A DNA stretch of 36,626 bases from positions 1-36,626 of the forward strand of contig CAIQIV010000345.1 in NCBI GenBank assembly GCA_903871905.1, written 5' to 3'. The notes beneath the pieces are model-generated. The model ran no database searches. It was not told the origin of the DNA and saw only the letters and a program-made list of their open reading frames with translations. Shown here piece by piece: positions 28,789 through 36,453 of this stretch (within the stretch, counting starts at the first letter, position 1; every line of letters starts with the position of its first letter). Made by a program: the position numbers and the translations under genes. The DNA is from an uncultured Chloroflexota bacterium (GTDB lineage: Bacteria; Chloroflexota; Anaerolineae; Anaerolineales; UBA4823).

Positions 28789-30181
28789 CGTAGTGTACCT
28801 TCCTCCAGCCTGCATCAAGATCAAGACCCATCTTTTTCAATTCGTCTCGCACGTGGTAGTATACACCCAGCCATTCTTCACCTGGCTCCAGGGTGTCTGC
28901 GTTGTAAAGCTGTGCAAAAGGTTTTCCCCGGTTGGGTTTTCCCAGGCAGTGTTCATAGTGACTCAGGCATTCCAGGGCGCATTCATTGACCTGGGAACGA
29001 GACATTCCCAGCGCTGCATGGGCCACTTCAGCCTGGAAGCGCGCCTCCAAGCCGCTTGTATGGTCCATTTCACTGCCGACGGTAGCCCCGACCCCATGCT
29101 GGTGCAGACCGCAAACTGCGCCAATCATTGCTCCGGCAGCCACTTCCCACAGGACATCTGGAGTGCCCAGGCCTGAGACCGGGTAAATATCGTTAACCGA
29201 AACCAGCGGGGTTTGGCTGGCCAGCGCCTGCCCGGCGACTGCCTGGATCCATAAACCCATACGGTCTGTATTATTACTGCGCATCAGGTGCATGTGACCC
29301 ATGAAGTGGTAAGAAGCGCGATAGCATATGACACCCAAAAGGTGGCTGGCAACGGTGACAATGGCGGTGCCTTCAGCCCCGCCTCCAAGTCCTCCGATTA
29401 GCGGGGTCATCAAGTCTACGATGTGCATCCCGATGCTGCTCAGGTGGGCTACACGGGACAACTGGTCGTAATTGGTTTTCAGTTCTGGCATCTGGGCGAT
29501 GAGCAGCCCGTCGGATGGACGCAGCCCAGCTTCTGGGTCCAGGCTGGCCAATTTACCCGTGCAGGTGAGGGAAACCGCATTGTCTTCAATATGCATGCCA
29601 GGGCGGCCTGCCTTGCGTACAGCCTCCCGGGCTAGTGCTGCCTCAGAGCGAGCAGCCAGGACTTCGAGCGGTGAGCCGGCGATGATTGCCTGCCCCATGT
29701 AGGTTGAGATCGAGCCATGTCCCAGGCAGTCGACCAGCGGCTCCTGGGCACAGCTTTGCAAGATCAAAGGGTGGTATCGCTCGCTGCACGGCGTGCCGGT
29801 TGGTCCGCTGTGCATCCGGCAGGGCTCGAGGCTCTCGATCTCGCGGTGTTTCTCCACCACGGTATCCTTTCCAGCTCCTAATATAACCGCATAGGGAGCA
29901 GAAGCAACGGCCTCAAGGACTTCAGCCCTGCTAAAGCGGATGCAGCGCTCGGTGCTCTGGTTGTATGCACCAAGCTCAACGAAAAGATCAAGAGCTGCCT
30001 GGAACAATCGGTAGGGTAAATCCTCTTCGGCGGGTACCAAAACTTTAGGATTGAATTTAATCTGGTACTGTTGGGTTAATTCTCGTGTGCGCCGGCTGAG
30101 TGTCCGGTCAAAATCCGCCTCACGAAGATAAGGGCCATTTTCTGAGCGTTTTACGATTTCTGGCAGCCAGTTGCTTTGCAT
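28775..30181 (-). CDS. MtmB-family (monomethylamine methyltransferase-like) corrinoid methyltransferase without pyrrolysine, copy 1
   Basis: ILGAGKDTVVEKHREIESLEP, SGPTGTPCSE, AGRPGMHIEDNAVSLTCTGKLAS, HTSGLEARFQAEVAHAALGMSRSQVNE; resembles remembered M. barkeri MtmB (VLGTGRDAV, GGPTGSPISE, AGRPGMGV-Pyl-GPETSLSAQGNIS, TTGMEARMMGEVARATAG). Confidence 0.88.
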   Translation of the reverse strand: MQSNWLPEIVKRSENGPYLREADFDRTLSRRTRELTQQYQIKFNPKVLVPAEEDLPYRLFQAALDLFVELGAYNQSTERCIRFSRAEVLEAVASAPYAVILGAGKDTVVEKHREIESLEPCRMHSGPTGTPCSERYHPLILQSCAQEPLVDCLGHGSISTYMGQAIIAGSPLEVLAARSEAALAREAVRKAGRPGMHIEDNAVSLTCTGKLASLDPEAGLRPSDGLLIAQMPELKTNYDQLSRVAHLSSIGMHIVDLMTPLIGGLGGGAEGTAIVTVASHLLGVICYRASYHFMGHMHLMRSNNTDRMGLWIQAVAGQALASQTPLVSVNDIYPVSGLGTPDVLWEVAAGAMIGAVCGLHQHGVGATVGSEMDHTSGLEARFQAEVAHAALGMSRSQVNECALECLSHYEHCLGKPNRGKPFAQLYNADTLEPGEEWLGVYYHVRDELKKMGLDLDAGWRKVHYDGKF

Positions 30182-30289
30182 CTCTATTGCTCCGGGTAGT
30201 TATAGGGGTTCAATGGTGGTGTTCCCATAAACTCTATGGCTATTTGTTAAGGATGATTCGGACAATTGAACGATAGCTTTGTAGATCGT

Positions 30290-30310
30290 ATTCTCGGTCA
30301 AACCGAGAAT
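30290..30310. promoter_or_regulatory. Candidate TetR-type operator in divergent intergenic region
   Basis: ATTCTCGGT-CAA-ACCGAGAAT, perfect 9-bp inverted repeat. Confidence 0.65.
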
Positions 30311-30314
30311 CAAG

Positions 30315-30326
30315 TGACAATTGTCA
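30315..30326. promoter_or_regulatory. Second palindrome in divergent intergenic region
   Basis: TGACAATTGTCA, perfect 12-bp palindrome; core GACAATTG also occurs at 30261-30268. Confidence 0.5.
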
Positions 30327-30465
30327 TCGTTAAAAAGGGTATTATTCCACTTGAAATTGGTATTCTGAGGGAAATATGATTGGGTAATTCGCCAAGGTGA
30401 TACTTGAATAGAATTATTGTGTTTAATAAGTGCTGCGACCCGTCGCAAAAGAAAGGATGGTGATC

Positions 30466-31401
30466 ATGAATGGTTCAGCCAACCAGGAGTTTGTATTCAC
30501 GCGCCAGATCATCCTCAGCGCGGCAAAAAATGTGTTGGCGACAAGGAAGGTGAGTGGGACACGCATGCGCCAGGTTGCAGATCGTGCAGGGATCAGCCTG
30601 GGAACTTTGCATTATTATTTCACCTCCAAAACTGGCTTGCTGCTGGCTGTCCTGGATGATATGCAGCGGTTTTTTGAAATGCGCCAAACCCAGTTGATGG
30701 CTCATGATCTGGATGTGTTGGAAAAGGTCAGGTTATTTTCGTCGCAGCAGCAGCAACTCCTGGAGGATTTGCCGCAAGTGGAGGAGATCTTCCTTGATTT
30801 TTGGGGGCAAGCATTAGTGGATGAGCAGATCCAGGAGAAGATTCGGGCAATGTATTCTGCCTGGCGCAAGGATATTTTTATTTCGGTCCAGATGGGGGTT
30901 GATCAAGGGATATTCAATCCGGGTAGGGCATCCCTCGCTCCTTATCTACTGGTTTCGATGATGGAAGGGACTGCGCTGCAATACCTGCTGGACGAAGAAC
31001 AAGTGAACCTGGAGGAGATGTTCCAGGCGGTGTACCAGCTTATTATCCACTGGCTGCAAGGAGGAGAAGTTGTATCAGAAAGAATTGATCCTATGGCAAT
31101 GGATACAATGGGAAGGAAGAAGTATCCCAGCGACATTTCTGATGAGCAGTGGGAAAAGCTGAAAGGGGTCCTGCCAACGGCAAAAGGAGGGGGACGTCCG
31201 CGTTCCACGGACCTGCGGGAGGTGGTCAACGCACTGCTTTACCTCGCAGCTGTGCGCTGTCCCTGGCGCATGCTGCCACATGATTTGCCTGGCTGGCAAA
31301 CGGTATATGCTTACGCTCGGCAGTGGGAGCAGGCAGGGGTGCTGGAAAAAGTCAGTAACCTTCTTGGAATAGACCGGATAAATTTCATGGTTGGACAGTG
31401 A
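30466..31401 (+). CDS. TetR family regulator fused to an IS5/IS402-type DUF4096 transposase N-terminal domain
   Basis: N-term SGTRMRQVADRAGISLGTLHYYFTSKTGLLLAVLDDM; C-term KYPSDISDEQWEKLKGVLPTAKGGGRPRSTDLREVVNALLYLAAVRCPWRMLPHDLPGWQTVYAYARQWEQAGVLEKV in the same uninterrupted frame. Confidence 0.88.
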   Translation: MNGSANQEFVFTRQIILSAAKNVLATRKVSGTRMRQVADRAGISLGTLHYYFTSKTGLLLAVLDDMQRFFEMRQTQLMAHDLDVLEKVRLFSSQQQQLLEDLPQVEEIFLDFWGQALVDEQIQEKIRAMYSAWRKDIFISVQMGVDQGIFNPGRASLAPYLLVSMMEGTALQYLLDEEQVNLEEMFQAVYQLIIHWLQGGEVVSERIDPMAMDTMGRKKYPSDISDEQWEKLKGVLPTAKGGGRPRSTDLREVVNALLYLAAVRCPWRMLPHDLPGWQTVYAYARQWEQAGVLEKVSNLLGIDRINFMVGQ

Positions 31402-31471
31402 GAAGGGGCCGAGCTATCAGAAACGGAGCCAATTTGATAGCGGGAATAAATTAATCTTGATGAACTCAATC

Positions 31472-31500
31472 TTGACAATCTGAACAATTATCTGTATACT
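31472..31500 (+). promoter_or_regulatory. Strong sigma70-type promoter of the second methyltransferase operon
   Basis: TTGACA (31472-31477), 17-nt spacer, TATACT (31495-31500). Confidence 0.75.
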
Positions 31501-31648
31501 AAAATTAGTTCGGTCAGTTAATCAAAAATCAAACAGGTAATCCCATTCTATCGAGGCACAGGAGGTCACCTCTCACGTAAATGCACCAGTTCCACCGATG
31601 CGGATTTCGTATAGTTTATTAATCGCAAGCGAAAAGGAGTTTCCTGTA

Positions 31649-32311
31649 ATGATCCCCGCCCAAATTGCTGAAAAATTGAGTCTTGCCCTGGAGCAGGGCG
31701 ATAAGGATGCCGCAGTCGCGGCAACAAAAGAAGCCCTGGAACAGGGTGTGGCCCCAGTGCTACTGGTGCAAGAGGTTATTGTGCCGGCCCTGACGCGGGT
31801 CGGAGATGCGTTTGAGAACCTGGATATTTTCCTGCCAGAATTGATGGCTGCAGGAGAAGCGGGCAATGCATGCACGGCATTGATTGAACAAGCCATTTTG
31901 AAAAGCGGCGACCAGATGCGATCCGAAGGCACGGTGGTGCTGGGTACCGTCAAGGGGGATATCCATGATATTGGCAAGAACATTGTTGCCAGCTTGTTGA
32001 AGGCCCAGGGATTCAAGGTATTTGACCTGGGGAAAGACGTTTCTGCAGCCGCCTTCATCGACGCCGCCGAGACCAATAATGCGGATATCATCGCTGCCTC
32101 AGCACTGATGAGCATCACCCGCGCCGGCGCCCGGGATGTGGCCGTACTGCTGCGCGACCGGGGGATGAAAGATAAATACTTCTATATCGTGGGGGGCGGT
32201 TCGATTTCACAAGATTATGCAGATGAGATCGGCGCAAATGGTTTTTCGGAAACTGGCAGCGGGGCAGTCGAACTGGCGAAATCCCTGATGGCCAAAAAGA
32301 GAGGAGCTTAG
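31649..32311 (+). CDS. Methyltransferase cognate corrinoid protein, copy 2
   Basis: LDIFLPELMAAGEAGNACTALIEQA; GDIHDIGKNIVASLLKAQGFKVFDLGKDV; AAAAGGAG RBS before 31649. Confidence 0.93.
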   Translation: MIPAQIAEKLSLALEQGDKDAAVAATKEALEQGVAPVLLVQEVIVPALTRVGDAFENLDIFLPELMAAGEAGNACTALIEQAILKSGDQMRSEGTVVLGTVKGDIHDIGKNIVASLLKAQGFKVFDLGKDVSAAAFIDAAETNNADIIAASALMSITRAGARDVAVLLRDRGMKDKYFYIVGGGSISQDYADEIGANGFSETGSGAVELAKSLMAKKRGA

Positions 32312-32313
32312 CC

Positions 32314-33708
32314 ATGTTCGGAAACGATCGAATGAGTGAAATCTTCCTGCGCTCCCGCACGGGGCAGTTCATGAAAGAGGTCGAATTTGACCTGATGCTG
32401 GCCCGACGCACAAATGAGCTGGTCAAGGAATTCAACATCCCGTTCAATGCCAACCTGGTGTGTCCGGCGGATGATGACCTGGCGGATCGCGTTTTCGAGG
32501 CTGGCTTGCAGCTCTTTGTGGATATCGGCGCTTACCACCTGGACACCCAGCGGGTGCTGAAATTCACCCGCCAGGAGATCCTGGACGCGCTGCGCCTGGC
32601 GCCGGATACCCTGTATCTGGGCGAGGGTCGGGACATGGTGATTGCCCGTCATCGAGGGATCGAAGACCCGAATCCATCGCTGAACCTGACCGGCCCGGCT
32701 GGGCAGCCGTGCAGCGAGGAATTTTATCTGCCGCTGATGATCAGTTATGCCCAGGAACCGTATGTGCATGCCATTGAATCCGGCGCTACGCTGACCTTCA
32801 ATGGTTATGACATCATGGCCAACACCATGACCGAGGTGATGGCGGTGCAGCGGGACAGCGCCACCGCCCGCGAGGCGATCCGCCGGGTGGGGAAGCCTGG
32901 CATGCACATCGGCGATTGCGCCACGGGGATGACTGCCATCGGCAAGATGGCAGCCAGTGACCCGGTGCACTGCCTGCGTCCTTGCGATGGGCGCCTGGTG
33001 GCCCAGATGTGCGAAATGAAGATCAACGATGACCAGTTAGCGCGCGTGCCTCACCTGCGCAACTATGGCTCACACATCATCAACCTGATGACCCCGCTTA
33101 CGGGCGGCATTGGCGGTGGCCCGGCTGGCGTGGCCGTTGTCTCGGTAGCCGAGACGCTGATGGGCGTGGTGTGTTATTTCGCCACCTACCATTACTTGAG
33201 CATCACCCACATCAAGTGGACAAATAACTCGGATCCCTGGGGCATGTACGTGCTGGCGATGGCCGGGCAGGCCATGGCACGCAACAGCCACATTGTCTGG
33301 ACCAATGACCCCTTCAACGTCAATGGCGCGGGCACGGTGGAGAACCTCTATGAGGTAGCCGGGCATGCCATCATCGGCGCGGTGTGCGGCTACCAGCAGC
33401 ATGGGGTAGGCAGCACCGGGGGTAACATGGTAGACCACCACACCGGCCTGGAAGCCGGCTTCCAGGGAGAGGTGGCCGTGGCGGCGACGCGCAGCGGGAT
33501 CACACGTGAGAAAGCGAATGAGATTGCCCAGAAGCTGCTGCCGCTGTACAAGGACACCTTCAAAAGCCCGAAGCTGGGCAAGCCCTTCAATGAGCTGTAT
33601 GATGTCAAGACGATCACCCCGCACCAGGAATGGCGCGACTGTTACCGCCAGGCCAAGGACACCCTGAGCCAGATGGGGTTGAACTTCGCGGTGGGTCCCT
33701 GGGACTAA
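32314..33708 (+). CDS. MtmB-family corrinoid methyltransferase without pyrrolysine, copy 2
   Basis: YLGEGRDMVIARHRGIED, LTGPAGQPCSEEFYLPLMISYAQEPYV, VGKPGMHIGDCATGMTAIGKMAASD, HTGLEAGFQGEVAVAATRSGIT, GKPFNELYDVKTITPHQEW (MtmB: GKTFQECYDVKTVTPTEEY). Confidence 0.9.
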   Translation: MFGNDRMSEIFLRSRTGQFMKEVEFDLMLARRTNELVKEFNIPFNANLVCPADDDLADRVFEAGLQLFVDIGAYHLDTQRVLKFTRQEILDALRLAPDTLYLGEGRDMVIARHRGIEDPNPSLNLTGPAGQPCSEEFYLPLMISYAQEPYVHAIESGATLTFNGYDIMANTMTEVMAVQRDSATAREAIRRVGKPGMHIGDCATGMTAIGKMAASDPVHCLRPCDGRLVAQMCEMKINDDQLARVPHLRNYGSHIINLMTPLTGGIGGGPAGVAVVSVAETLMGVVCYFATYHYLSITHIKWTNNSDPWGMYVLAMAGQAMARNSHIVWTNDPFNVNGAGTVENLYEVAGHAIIGAVCGYQQHGVGSTGGNMVDHHTGLEAGFQGEVAVAATRSGITREKANEIAQKLLPLYKDTFKSPKLGKPFNELYDVKTITPHQEWRDCYRQAKDTLSQMGLNFAVGPWD

Positions 33709-33728
33709 AAAAATCGGGTATAATGGAT

Positions 33729-33760
33729 GAGCCTGGGTGGATTTCACCCAGGCTCTTTTC
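33729..33760 (+). terminator. Rho-independent-type hairpin between mtmB-like copy 2 and the methyl-THF methyltransferase gene
   Basis: GAGCCTGGGTG-GATTT-CACCCAGGCTC then TTTTC; perfect 11-bp stem. Confidence 0.75.
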
Positions 33761-33773
33761 TGGAGAATATGTG

Positions 33774-34652
33774 ATGCAAACAAAACTCAGAAGCACTTCC
33801 AAAGAAATCACGCTGGATACGCGCGGCCCGGTAGCCATCATCGGGGAGAGCATCAACCCCACCCGGCGCAAAAAGCTCACCACCTCGCTGATGTCCCAGG
33901 ACTTCACCTATGTGTTTGAGTTGGCGAAGATCCAGATCGATACTGGCGCGGATATCCTGGATGTTAATGTGGGCGCTCCCGGAGTAGACGAGATCGACCT
34001 GCTGCCCAAGGTGGCTCGCGCTGTGGCGGAACGCTTCGATATCCCGGTGTGCCTGGATTCGTCCAACCGGGAGGCGCTGATCGCTGCTCTTTCCGTGATG
34101 CCAGGGAAGCCGCTGGTCAACTCAGTGAATGGTGAAGAGGCGTCGCTCAATGCTGTGCTGCCGATCGTCAAGGAATACGGCGCGGCGGTGATCGGATTGA
34201 CCATGGATGATGAGGGCATCTCCAATGACCCCGAGGTGCGCCTGAGCGTGGCGGGCAAGATCCTGGAGCGGGCGGCGAAGCTCGGCATCCCGGCGGAAGA
34301 CGTGGTGATCGACCCGTTGGTGATGACCGTAGGCGCCGATCAGAAAGCCGGGTTGGTAACCCTGACCACCATTGAACTGGTACGCAAGGAGTTCGGCGTC
34401 AACATCAACCTGGGCGCCAGCAATGTCTCCTTTGGCCTGCCGGACCGCCACACGGTCAACCAGGCATTCCTGGCTCTGGCGGCCTATGCCGGGGCAAGCT
34501 GCGTGATCTCCAACTCTGAGAAATTGACAACCACCATCCGGGCAGCTGACCTGCTGCTGGGGCGCGACCCCCATGCCGGCCGCTATATCACCAGTTATCG
34601 CAAAATGGTCAAGCTGGGCCTGATCGAAGATGCCAAAGCTGGAAAATCTTGA
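33774..34652 (+). CDS. Methyltetrahydrofolate:corrinoid methyltransferase (AcsE/MtgA-like, pterin-binding)
   Basis: VAIIGESINPTRRKKLTTSL; GADILDVNVGAPGVDE; CLDSSNREALIAAL; LVNSVNGEE; NINLGASNVSFGLPDRHTVNQAFL. Confidence 0.92.
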   Translation: MQTKLRSTSKEITLDTRGPVAIIGESINPTRRKKLTTSLMSQDFTYVFELAKIQIDTGADILDVNVGAPGVDEIDLLPKVARAVAERFDIPVCLDSSNREALIAALSVMPGKPLVNSVNGEEASLNAVLPIVKEYGAAVIGLTMDDEGISNDPEVRLSVAGKILERAAKLGIPAEDVVIDPLVMTVGADQKAGLVTLTTIELVRKEFGVNINLGASNVSFGLPDRHTVNQAFLALAAYAGASCVISNSEKLTTTIRAADLLLGRDPHAGRYITSYRKMVKLGLIEDAKAGKS

Positions 34653-35316
34653 GATTCATATCGACGCGGATGCCGTGCTGCGCGGCCAGGGTGCGAACCC
34701 GGCTATCATCCGCAGCCGGCGTCCGGCATTGGTGAGCCTGGCGGAGCAGGCAATCCAGGAAGGCCTGCCGCTGGTGGAGCCGAGCGTGGTGATGCGCCAG
34801 TATTCCATCGAAGAAGTGCGGCATGAGCGGTTGCTGCTGGACGGCGGCAGGCAACTCCCGGGAAAACTGCTGGTGCAGCATCTGGGCCAGGCACGCCAGA
34901 TATATGTGCTGCTGTGTTCGATCGGCGCCTCACTGGAGCGGTATTCCCAGGAAATGTGGAGCTCCAGCGCCACCTATGCGCTGGCCCTGGATGGGGTCGG
35001 CTCGGCGGCGGTGGAGGCGCTGGCAAATGCCGCCTGCCGCTTCCTTGAGGACCAGGCCGCTGCCCAGGGCTGGAAAAGCTCGGTGCCCCTCAGCCCGGGG
35101 ATGGTGGATTGGCCGGTGGAAGTGGGCCAGCCGCAGATCTTCCAGCTCCTGGATGAGGAAGCCGCCGGGGTTGACCTGACACAGAGCTTCATTATGGTCC
35201 CGCGCAAGTCCTTGACCATGGTGGTGGGGGTTGGCCCAGATCTGGAGATGGGCGGGCGCACCTGCGACTTCTGCAGTCTGCGGGAAGTATGCCGCTACCA
35301 GGACCATTACGCCTGA
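34630..35316 (+). CDS. MetH activation-domain-like (vitamin B12-dependent methionine synthase activation) protein
   Basis: YVLLCSIGASLERYSQEMWSSSATYALALDGVGSAAVEALANAA; SPGMVDWPVEVGQPQIFQLLD; terminal CDFCSLREVC cluster. Overlaps previous gene by 23 bp. Confidence 0.8.
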   Translation: MPKLENLEIHIDADAVLRGQGANPAIIRSRRPALVSLAEQAIQEGLPLVEPSVVMRQYSIEEVRHERLLLDGGRQLPGKLLVQHLGQARQIYVLLCSIGASLERYSQEMWSSSATYALALDGVGSAAVEALANAACRFLEDQAAAQGWKSSVPLSPGMVDWPVEVGQPQIFQLLDEEAAGVDLTQSFIMVPRKSLTMVVGVGPDLEMGGRTCDFCSLREVCRYQDHYA

Positions 35317-35361
35317 AGAGCCAAGGTCCTGGCAGCAGGTAGTTATTAGACCGCAGGTGGA

Positions 35362-36414
35362 TCAGCGCTGAAAGAACTGCTCCCAGGGGATGGGCAGCGA
35401 GGCATCCGAAGCGACGATCTTCGCCAGGGTGCGCACCAGGGGCAGGCGTGCGCCATCCAACTCCCCTTTTTCGACCAAAGCCTCGATCGCCGGACCAATC
35501 TCGAGCAGGATCTCTGCCCCTTCAATCGTTTCCCCGGGCATATAGCGCCCTTTCGCTTCCTGATAATTCATCCCCAGCCCCAGCCAACGCCCCATGCGGC
35601 TGTTGCGCCCGCCCTGGCAGGTGACATACAGGTCGCCCGACCCGGGCAGCGAGTAGACGCTGTCCATGCTGCCCCCAAGGTGCTCGACCAGGTAAGCCGT
35701 TTCCCACAGGCCCTGGGCAAACACCGCCGCCGCCGGGTTGTGCATGGCTGATCCGTTGTCAGCGATTCCCTCTTTTTCCAGCCAGCCCAGGGCAAGCCCA
35801 ACACCAAGCGCATAGGCGTTCTTCATCGCCACACACACCTCCACACCCACCAGATCTGTGCTGGTCCAGATATGGTAATACGGGTTCTGGAGCATGCCGC
35901 GCATCTTCTCAAGCATGGAGGGATCTTTCCCAGCAAACACCACGCAGGTATGCCGCCGGCTCGCCAGCTCGCCGGCGATGGACGGGCCGCCGATGGCCAT
36001 GATCGGTACCTGATCTCTGAATCCAGGCAGCAGCCCTTTACGCAGGATGTCTGGTAGCAGGTGCAGCCGGTTCTCTTCGTTAATCAACCCCTTGGTGAGC
36101 ATCATGATCGGCACTCCCGGCGGCAGAATGGGGTTCAATACGTCAGCCGCCCAACGCACCCCCAGGGAGTTGACTCCCAGGATGAGCAGGTCTGCGCCCT
36201 GGAGCGCCTGTTCCAGCCCGGAGATGGGAAAGGGATCAACCAGGTCGGGAACTCGGGAGCGCAGCCGGGGATGGACCCGGCTTTGATGGATCTCTTCAAT
36301 AATGTCTGTATCCAGGTGGGTTCCCACCAGCCTGACGTTGTAACCGCGGTCGGCAAGTGGGATGCTGAATGCAGTTCCCATCACACCAGCACCCAGAATC
36401 ACAATGTTTTTCAT
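35362..36414 (-). CDS. gpsA: NAD(P)H-dependent glycerol-3-phosphate dehydrogenase
   Basis: ILGAGVMGTAFSIPLADRGYNVRLVG; TKGLINEE; GGPSIAGELASRRHTCVVFA; VAMKNAYALGVGLALG; SLPGSGDLYVTCQGGRNSRMGRWLG. Confidence 0.93.
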   Translation of the reverse strand: MKNIVILGAGVMGTAFSIPLADRGYNVRLVGTHLDTDIIEEIHQSRVHPRLRSRVPDLVDPFPISGLEQALQGADLLILGVNSLGVRWAADVLNPILPPGVPIMMLTKGLINEENRLHLLPDILRKGLLPGFRDQVPIMAIGGPSIAGELASRRHTCVVFAGKDPSMLEKMRGMLQNPYYHIWTSTDLVGVEVCVAMKNAYALGVGLALGWLEKEGIADNGSAMHNPAAAVFAQGLWETAYLVEHLGGSMDSVYSLPGSGDLYVTCQGGRNSRMGRWLGLGMNYQEAKGRYMPGETIEGAEILLEIGPAIEALVEKGELDGARLPLVRTLAKIVASDASLPIPWEQFFQR

Positions 36415-36453
36415 CTTGTACCGTCCAATTCTTTGTCGAGATTGAGGTGGTCA

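Noticed and set aside
30200-30448. 82-aa minus-strand ORF
   Set aside because: Lies in the divergent intergenic region across the operator palindromes; no domain or convincing RBS.
31096-31401. Complete IS element at the TetR-DUF4096 junction
   Set aside because: No DDE catalytic ORF, terminal inverted repeats or target duplication could be seen; only the N-terminal transposase domain is present.
32308-32970. 220-aa minus-strand ORF
   Set aside because: Antisense shadow of the mtmB-like copy 2 gene; low-plausibility composition.
28775-33708. Possible in-frame amber (UAG) pyrrolysine codons in the methyltransferase genes
   Set aside because: Both ORFs run uninterrupted for 468 and 464 codons, covering the region aligned to Pyl202, so no UAG read-through is needed.
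33070-33783. 237-aa minus-strand ORF
   Set aside because: Antisense shadow of the mtmB-like copy 2 gene in GC-rich coding sequence; no recognisable domain.
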